Made by a program: the position numbers and the translations under genes. Shown piece after piece: positions 56,645 to 64,000 of a stretch of 64,000 bases of DNA. The stretch covers positions 20,591,501 through 20,655,500 of the forward strand of contig CM072335.1 in assembly GCA_036874045.1 (NCBI GenBank), given 5' to 3'. The notes under the pieces were generated by a model. The model was not told the DNA's origin, made no database searches, and was given only the letters and a program-made list of their open reading frames with translations. Numbering within the stretch: the stretch's first letter is position 1; every line of letters begins with the position of its first letter. This DNA is from Cymodocea nodosa. Taxonomy: Eukaryota > Streptophyta > Magnoliopsida > Alismatales > Cymodoceaceae.

Positions 56645-59600
56645 TCAATGTTGAATAGAGACACTTTGCTCATTTTGAACAAAATTGCTAAACATTTTAA
56701 ATTTTTCAAAAACTTCTGTCTTAGATGCTAGAAAATATACCCAAGTGTATCTAGAGAAGTCATCTACTAAAACAAATACATACCGTTTACCACCAAGACT
56801 CATGATTCTTGTTGGTCCAAATAGATCCATATATATAAGTTCTAAGACTCTCTTGCTTGAAATATCAGTTTTGGATTTAAAAGAGTTTTTGTGAAGTTTA
56901 CCTAACTCACATGCATCACACATAAAGTTCTTTGAGTATTTAATCTTTGGTAAACCTCTCACTAAATGTTTTCTAAATAGTTTATGTAACAGTCTCATAT
57001 TTATATGCCCAATCCTTCTATGCCATAAATATGCATCACTAGTTTCAACTAGAAAACATGAATTTAAATCAACTGCACCAGAAGGTAAAGATAAAATACA
57101 TACAGAACCTTTTCTTTTAGCAATAAACTTAATTTTCATCTGTATTTTTATCAATTATTTTGCATACATTATCTTCAAATACTACATAATATCCATTTTC
57201 AATTAGTTTTATGACACTTAGCAAATTGAATCCTAGGTTTTCTACATATAGTGCATTCGAAATAACACAAGTAGGAGTTATTTGAACATTGCCCATACCT
57301 ATGATTTTATCTTTGCTTTTGTTTCCAAATGTTACACTTCCTTTCATGGTATTTGTAAAATTTTGTAATAGACCTTTTTGTCCGATCATGTGACTTGACG
57401 CTCCACTGTCCAAGATCCATTTTGATGTTGTTTCCTCCTACAACACAAATTAAGAAAAGCTTTTTCTTGGTACCCAATGTTGTTGAGGACCAAGTTCATT
57501 AAACGCATATTTCTTCTTTTTGTTTAAAAATAGTTTAACATTATCATTTATATTCTTATTAGTTGTAAGTACTATTGATTTATCATTAGCTTCATACTCA
57601 CATATAGCATTATTGCTTTTGCAATCATTCTTTTTGTTTTCAGATGTAGTATAATCAAGACCAAACATATTTTTATTAGATGTTAATTTATTTTGATCAT
57701 GCTTATACATTTCTGTAAGTTCATACCAAGATTTTGTACTTATATTAACACTTTCCGTACATACAAGATCTTTTTCTGCACAAGAATTTTTTGTTTTATC
57801 ACATGCAGAATGAGTAATTGGTCTAATACGAGTGTATTGAATTACATGCTCAGGTTTTTGAATTTTGAGTTTACTACAATTGTCGGAAATTTTAGAAACA
57901 TTAGAAACTGAATTTCCAGAACAAGAAACAAGATTTTTAGAAACATTTATAGTCATGTTAGAAGTACAATTTGACAAATCACATTGATTTATATTATTAC
58001 TACATGATTCATCCCTTGAAGTACCTACTTCTACATATTTATTACATTGTTTCATAATAAAAGGAATTTTAGTCTTAGATTTACTTGAACTCCAACTAAT
58101 AAATCCTTTATTGGCTTGAGATTCAGGATATTCAGGATAATCAAATCCTAAGCCAAATTTATAAGACATCATAGGAGTACTAGTTAGTTTGTCTAACTTA
58201 GTTTGACTTAAATTCCATTTCTCAATGGTAGAATTTAAATCTTGCTCTCTCAGTTTTAATTTATCTATCTTTAATTCAAGTTCATTTATATTGTTTCTCA
58301 ATATTTCATTTTCAGATTTTATCTTTAATTTTTCAGCATTTATATTCTGTATTTGTTCATGTAAGATACATTCATTAAATCTAAATTTTTGCAAATCTCT
58401 AGCATGATTTTCATTATCACATTTAAACTTTTCTAAAGTAGTAGACAGGAAACAATTTTCTTCTTCCATAATGGATGAAGATTTTCTAATATTCTTATTT
58501 TCTAGTTTACATACTTTAAGTTTTTGTAATAATGCATGATAAGCACATAATAATTCATCAAAGTTGAAATCTGAATGACTTTCAGGATCAGATATTACCT
58601 CAGACTTATCTACCATGAAGCACACATGAGCAACGTCTTCTAACTCTTGTTCTCCTTCTGAATGTGAAGATTTTGATGTTGATTCCTCAGATTCAGACTC
58701 TTCAGATGTGTCATCCCAAGTGACCTTCAAAGCCTTTTTCTTCTAAAACTTTTTCTGAGTTTTCTGAGCCATCTTCTTCTGATTTGTCCTACTTTGCTTT
58801 TCATTTTTCCTCATAGGACAATCTGGAGAAAGATGTCCAAGTTTCTTATAGTTGTAACATACATACTTTCTGGATGAAGAATTCTTGTCATTCAGTGATT
58901 TTGATGTTGAGGGTTTATCATTTTTGTTCCTTTGTTGTTTCCTAGCTTTCCATGCTTTCTTGAATTTCCTAGTCAGCAAAATCAAATCATCGTCAGAATC
59001 AGTAGATATATCAGAATCTGAATTAATTTCGAAGGCTATTTCTTTCTTCATTTTTAGTTTGTTGTGACTCAATGATTCATTTAATTGAACTTCATAAGCT
59101 GTTAAATTTCCTATAAGTTCATTCATAGAATAAACATTTAAATCTCGTGATTCCTCAATTGATGTTACTTTCTGAGACCATTTAGAACTTAGGGATCTGA
59201 GAATTTTCCTCACCAAATCTTTTTGTTCAAAATTCTTTCCTAAGCATTTTAAAGAGTTTATGATATCAAGAAATCTGGAAAACATCTCAGAAATACTTTC
59301 GTCTTCATGCATCTTAAAGAGTTCATACTTATGAATCAACATGTTTATTTTAGTCTCTTTAACTTGAGAAGTACCTTCATGTGAAACTTCTAATGCATGC
59401 CACACCTCATAAGCAGATTTATATGCCGACACTTTACTGAACTATTCATAACTCAATGCACAAAATAAAATATTTAAGCCCTTAGCATTCAAAGTTTCAT
59501 TTTCTTTTTCAGTAATTATCTAAGTATTATAAGGAGTAGTTAACGGAGTATATAGTTTAGAAATCATGAACCACAATTTATGATCTATACTTTGAAGAAA

Positions 59601-59708
59601 AACAGTCATCCTATATTTCCAATATTTAAAATGTATTCCATCAAATAAAGGAGGACAATTAAGATTTTGGCCTTCATATAAAGAAAAATTACCATTTCTA
59701 GTAGCCAT
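56645..59708 (-). pseudogene. SIRE-like Ty1/copia element H: gag, protease, integrase start
   Basis: ATG at 59708: MATRNGNFSLYEGQNLNCPP. UBN2-type gag (VWHALEVSHEGTSQVKETKI, ILRSLSSKWSQKVTSIEESR). The zinc knuckle CYNYKKLGHLSPDC has lost one Cys. A long acidic and coiled-coil gag extension (TWDDTSEESESEES to LREQDLNSTIEKW) is typical of SIRE elements. Protease WILDSGASSHM is intact. Pre-integrase WHRRIGHINMRLLHKL and MDLFGPTRIMSLGGKR follow, and the integrase is cut after FKMFSNFVQNEQ. RT, RNase H and both LTRs are missing. The gag extension is the source type of the patch at 19810-20180. Confidence 0.85.
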
Positions 59709-59889
59709 CTTACCTTAGATTTTTCAACCTATTTGATTTTAAACAGTCTAAAAACTTTAAAACAACTTGAGCCTTAAATCAAGAAAGTTAAACGTATGCT
59801 CAGATATTAATGTTGCTCTGACTTAACTATGAAATACAATATGCTTCCTCACATGGGTTTTGCATTATCAAAATACTCGGGTTCTAACA
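59709..59889 (-). mobile_element. 3' LTR start of copia I, joined to gag leader of H
   Basis: Minus strand TGTTAGAACCCGAGTATTTT from 59889; the first 100 bp or so match the start of the hybrid LTR at 39015. The LTR then stops and the sequence runs into the ATG of H without a PBS, so the LTR body and H's PBS were deleted. Confidence 0.6.
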
Positions 59890-59903
59890 ATCTCCCCCTT
59901 TTT
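59890..59903 (-). other. Polypurine tract of copia I
   Basis: Minus strand CAAAAAGGGGGAGAT directly before the LTR start. Two further purine runs (near 60030 and 60165) lie upstream, as often seen in SIRE-type 3' regions. Confidence 0.65.
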
Positions 59904-60299
59904 GATAATGACAAAAAAACATTTACATTTAATTACATGTATTTCACTCCCTAATGTATTTCTATACATTCAGTCACACAGAGAACCAAATAAATAGGAA
60001 TTAAACAAGACTATACTGACATGGAGGGATTCCTCCCCCTAACTTTGTGTTGTCTTCTCACTCTATCTATGTGTTGAGAATTTCTTCATCTCTTTTAATA
60101 ATTCTCTTTCAGTTCTTGCTGAAAATACTATAGGGGACATATACTTTACTAATTTCCAAAATCTTCTCCCCCTTTTTGTCATTATAAAAAAAGGTGAGGA
60201 TAGTAAAACTAATATTGAATATATCCTGCACGAGTAAGTTATTAGAAAACAAGCTCCTATATGGTGAGCTTGATAAAAAAATATTTAAAGATCTAGTAA

Positions 60300-61650
60300 A
60301 GAACATATGCCTAGATTTCTTCTAATATGATTAAAAGTTGATTCATTTAAAGGTTTGGTGAAAATATCTGCAAATTAATTTTCTGTTGGCACAAACTTAA
60401 GTGAGATGTTCCCTTTTTCCACATGATCTCTCAGAAAATGATGTCTGATCTCGATATGTTTGGCTCTGGAATGAAGTATTGTATTCTTAGATAGACTGAT
60501 TGCATTACTGTTATCACAAAATATGATTGAGTTCTGAATTTTCAATCTCTAATCTGCTAGAGTTTGCTACATCCAAAGCATTTGGGCATAGCACAGTCCT
60601 ACTGCAATATACTCGGCTTCAGTAGTAGATAAAGCAATACAATTTTGTTTCCTACTGAACCAGGAGATTAAAGAATTTCCAAGTAGTTGACAAGTACCAC
60701 TAGTGCTTTTTTTGTCAAATCTGCTACCTACATAATCTGCATCACTATAGCCTGTTAAAATCAAATTACTGTCAGCTGAGTATTTTTTCAGATTTGCATG
60801 ATCACTTTTGATTTTCTTCACTGTTAATTCCTTCTGATTCTAAACTCTTATGCAAAAATTCTTGAACTCATTGCAAGTTTCATTTTTATGTGTCAAAAAT
60901 ATTACCCAAGTTAATCTAGAGAAATCATCAACAATAACAAAGGTATATTTTCGACCCCCAAGACTTGAAACTTGAGAGGGACCAAATAAATCCAAATGTA
61001 ACAGTTCCAATGGCCTTTCAATGGTAAAAGCATTTTTGCTGTGAAGGGTAGTTCTCTTCTGCTTCCCTAGCATAAACTCACTGCATACTCTATCTTTCTT
61101 AAAAGTGAGTTTAGGCAGACCCCTAACAAGATCACCCGTGGATAGCTTCTTGATATTCTTCATACTGATATGGTAAAGTCTTCTATGCCACACTCAATCA
61201 TCTTCACCAGTTGCTACCAAACAGGAATTGCTTGCAGAATTTTCACATGGAAAGTTTAATGTATAAATTGAGCAATTTCTAAAACTTGTAAATTTTGATT
61301 CATTCGAGGCTGGATCAATAATGAAACAATTTTCAGCATTAAAAGAAACAGCATAACCTTTATCACATAATTGTCCTACACTTAACAATTATACCATTTT
61401 GTTTTAATCCATTTACATGTAAGACATTCTCAATTATACCATTTTCAGATGTAATATTTCCTATTGCAGTTATTTTACACTTTTCATTATTTCCAAACAT
61501 AACAGATCCTGAACTTAAGTTTTTAACAGAGTCAAGAAAATTTTTCTTACCTCTCATGTGCTTTGAGCATCCATTGTCCACGATCCATTTAGTTGAACAT
61601 GCTTGAAACTCCTTGTCACCCTGCAAATCATACTGAAATTAAAGCTTTTG
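60300..61650 (-). pseudogene. Copia I protease, integrase start and RNase H (internally deleted)
   Basis: Protease KWIVDNGCSKHMRGKKN (DSG is DNG), a frameshift near 61380, MLSVGQLCDKGYAVSFN, pre-integrase MWHRRLYHISMKNIKKL, integrase LLHLDLFGPSQVSSLGGRKY and VDDFSRLTWVIFL. After EFKNFCIRV it passes straight to RNase H: ILTGYSDADYVGSRFDKKST, SRKQNCIALSTTEAEYIAV, FCDNSNAISLSKN, RAKHIEIRHHFLRDHV. The integrase C-terminal half and all of RT are deleted. Confidence 0.84.
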
Positions 61651-63167
61651 GTACTCAAATCTTCTTGGGTCCAGTAGAGTTAGTCCTTAAAACATTAAAT
61701 CTATTGCCTCTTGGCAGCTACATATGACCTGATCTTTGTTTGATGGAAAATACAGTGGTGCCATCTCTATAAGATCGAATCACTCCACCACAATAAGGTA
61801 TTTCCTGTGGTGTAGCATATCCTAGGCTACATTTATTCCCATTTGATCATTGAGATCCTATTATTTTATTTAATTCTTTTTGACCTTGAGTAAATTTACA
61901 TATGGTATCTTTCAAATCTGATATAGTAGTTAATAGATTTTTATTTTCATCTTTTAATTCAACGTTAACACAACTATACTTATCTAAATTTGATTTTAGA
62001 TTTCTATTTTCAACTATAGTTGATTCTAATCCAACAAATGAATTTTCTAAGCAATGATTTAATCTTTTAATTTCTTTCTTAAAATCTCTACACTTCACAT
62101 ATAAATTATCTACAGTAGACAGAAGACTATTTATGTCTAAATCATCATGCTAATTTTCTGAACTAGAGGAAGTAGAGCATACCTCTTGTGTTGCAAAACA
62201 AACATTGGCTGCAGCTTCATCTTCAGAATCTGATGAACAGCTTGAAGAGCTATTGTCATCCCACGTAGCTTTGAAAGCCATCTTCTTTTTGTCCTTCAAT
62301 CTCTTCTTCTTATCTCCTTGATCTTCTTCTGTCTAAAATGGACAGAAGGTCTGTATGTGCCCTTGCTTTTTACATTTGAAACATGTAGGGACAGTTCTTT
62401 TAAAAGAGCTAGGCTTATTCCTTTTCTTCATAAACTTTTTGAAGTTCCTTGCCAACAACATGATCTCATCATCATTTGAGCTTGGAGCTTCTTCTGTAGA
62501 TGGAAATGTTATTTCCTTTTTTTTTCAGGTTTCTTTTCAATAGCTCTTTCTAGTAATTCATCTGAACTTTGTGGGCCAGAAGATTGCCCAACAGTTCTTC
62601 AACTGTGTAGTTGTTGAGATCCTTGGAATCCTGAATAGATGTGGACTTCTGTTTCCACTCAATAGTTAAGCTCCTCAAGATCTTCTGTACATGTTCACGT
62701 GAAGAGAATTCCTTTCCCAAGTCTTTCAAACTACTAATGATTTCAGTAAATCTTGAAAACATTTCAGTTATGTTTTCATTGTCTTTCATTTTAAACAGTT
62801 CAAGTTTTCTCAACAGGATACTGATTTTTGTATCCTTAACTTGGCTTGTACCTTCGTGAGTAACTTGAAGGATTTTCCAAGCCTCATGAGCAGACTTACA
62901 TGTAGATACTTTATTATATTGATCAGTAGTTAGTGAACAATAAATGGCATTCAGCCCTCTAGCATCCAACTGGATGAGTTTCTCATCCTCCTTAGACCAG
63001 TTCATAACATCACTAGTTGGAAGTGTAATTCTAAGAACAACAATCTTCTAGAGTTCAACATCAGAACTCCTAAGGAAGCACTCTATTCTATTCTTCCAAT
63101 AGTTATAATTGAAATCATCGAATAAAGGAGGTCTATGAATGTTTTGTCCCTTAGCAAATTGAGCCAT
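61651..63167 (-). pseudogene. Copia I gag (SIRE-like)
   Basis: ATG at 63167: MAQFAKGQNIHRPPLFDDFN. UBN2-type gag (AWKILQVTHEGTSQVKDTKI, ILRSLTIEWKQKSTSIQDSK), zinc knuckle CFKCKKQGHIQTFC intact near 62350-62380, acidic ATWDDNSSSSCSSDSEDE, then coiled coil (LNHCLENSFVGLESTIVENR, LLTTISDLKDTICKF). Stops include VEL*KIV near 63048 (TGG to TAG) and PF*TEE near 62335. Confidence 0.83.
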
Positions 63168-63204
63168 AAATCCAGATGGTTAAATCTTATAAAGGATTAA
63201 CCAA

Positions 63205-63216
63205 GCTCTGATACCA
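63205..63216 (-). other. Primer-binding site of copia I
   Basis: Minus strand TGGTATCAGAGC two bases from the LTR end at 63219. Confidence 0.87.
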
Positions 63217-63218
63217 AT

Positions 63219-64000
63219 TGTTAAGATCGGTAGGCTCACTAGAGGGGGGGGGTGAATGGTGAAAATGTGTAGTTTTTAAAATTCTTTTGATGTTGAATCA
63301 AATGATTCAACAGAAATGTAATGAGATGAAATTAAATGAATGCAAATTAGAGAGAAAAGAAACACACAGCAAATTTTTAGGTGGTTCACCAACTTAGCTA
63401 GTCCACCACCAAGATTCACTTGGACTTCACTAAGTGTTTCAACACTTACACACTTGCTTTCAGGTCAAAGCAAGAACCAACTACATAGAAGTTCTAACGT
63501 ATAAACTTCAGTAAACCAACCTCTAGAGTTTTTAGGTCAAAACTCAAACCAACACTAAATGTAGCTTTCAGGTTGAAGCCACGAACCAACAGCTTGAATC
63601 TTTCAATCAGAGTTTTGGCACACAGAGCTTTTTCTACAGTAGGTCTTTAGAATATTCTTCATTGTTTGCAGACTTGAGTGGAATTGGAATTGGAGTGTAG
63701 CTCACTGTATGTGGTATATCCGTTATCTCTGTATTTTCCTTTCTTAAACTCCTCATATTTATACCAAAGGTATAACGATCATATTTCTGTCAACAGATGT
63801 ATTCTGCTGTACTTGATTAGACACTAGTCAAATACGGTAAGTTACCGTTTAGAAAGTTATTTCAAGATATCTTACCGATTTTCCTAACCTTTCGGATAGT
63901 TAGCTGTGTAACTCTCCGAAGAAAATCTGTAACTCACCGAAAGATCACTTAAACCTTTTTGTTAGGTAGGATTCTAGAATATTTACTACGAGCTGTCATT
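63219..64000 (-). mobile_element. 5' LTR of copia I, runs off the window
   Basis: The minus-strand LTR ends ...GATCTTAACA at 63219, with the SIRE-type CACCCCCCCCCTCTAGTGAG box just inside. A hairpin-rich stretch with CGGATAGTTAG, TAACTCTCCGA and TAACTCACCGA lies at 63885-63945. Its start is beyond base 64000. Confidence 0.8.

Overview
The window is plant nuclear DNA, most likely from a eudicot. It is AT-rich, and it holds the 3' end of one ordinary plant gene followed by about 60 kb of nested, decayed LTR retrotransposons. The primer-binding sites, polyprotein motifs and LTR ends are all of plant type: Athila-like Ty3/gypsy, Tork/Tnt1-like Ty1/copia and SIRE-like Ty1/copia. I see no tRNA, rRNA or CRISPR array, and nothing bacterial. 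I cannot name the species.

Layout. (1) 2-880 (+): 5'-truncated gene for a Thr/Pro-rich protein with a pectin-methylesterase-inhibitor-like domain. (2) 881-5533: non-coding DNA with a MITE-like element and two old LTR pieces. (3) 5534-38431 (-): one Athila-like host element, split by three insertions. These are a second copy of the same family (element A, + strand, 10158-24578), a Tork-like copia element (E, + strand, 25292-31125, itself holding a 1545-bp solo LTR), and an Athila-type solo LTR (31462-33738). (4) 38432-41172: a copia-like LTR/PBS remnant and an LTR that begins like a copia LTR and ends like the Athila LTR. (5) 41173-46049 (-): a second Tork-like element (F) inserted in the gag of a third Athila copy (G, 46050-53498, -). 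(6) 53499-55950 (-): a stand-alone relative of the extra ORF of the Athila family (ORF-X), with a poly-Gln tract. (7) 56645-64000 (-): two SIRE-like copia elements (H and I), joined tail to head through a broken LTR.

The most unusual feature is the organisation of the Athila-like family. In three copies (A, the host element, G) the order is pol, then a Glu-rich ORF-X, then the capsid-type gag domain. In the two copies that extend far enough, an F-box gene follows just before the polypurine tract. The only 5' end with a primer-binding site (PBS) has only a zinc-knuckle-like gag piece between PBS and protease. ORF-X and the 3' gag each follow their own TATA-like promoter. That of ORF-X has a shared CGCCTAAA box and telobox-like bases; that of gag has an ACGT-centred palindrome. 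This looks like a retroelement with separate internal transcription units that captured a host F-box gene.

A second pervasive signal is a set of short hairpins with arms GTTGAGTTA and TAACTCAAC and usually a 4-nt loop, plus a related GGATAGTTA/TAACTATCC form. They lie in LTRs and at module boundaries of both gypsy and copia families. Nearly all polyproteins are dead. Premature stops are largely CAG to TAG and TGG to TAG, as expected from deamination of methylated cytosine.
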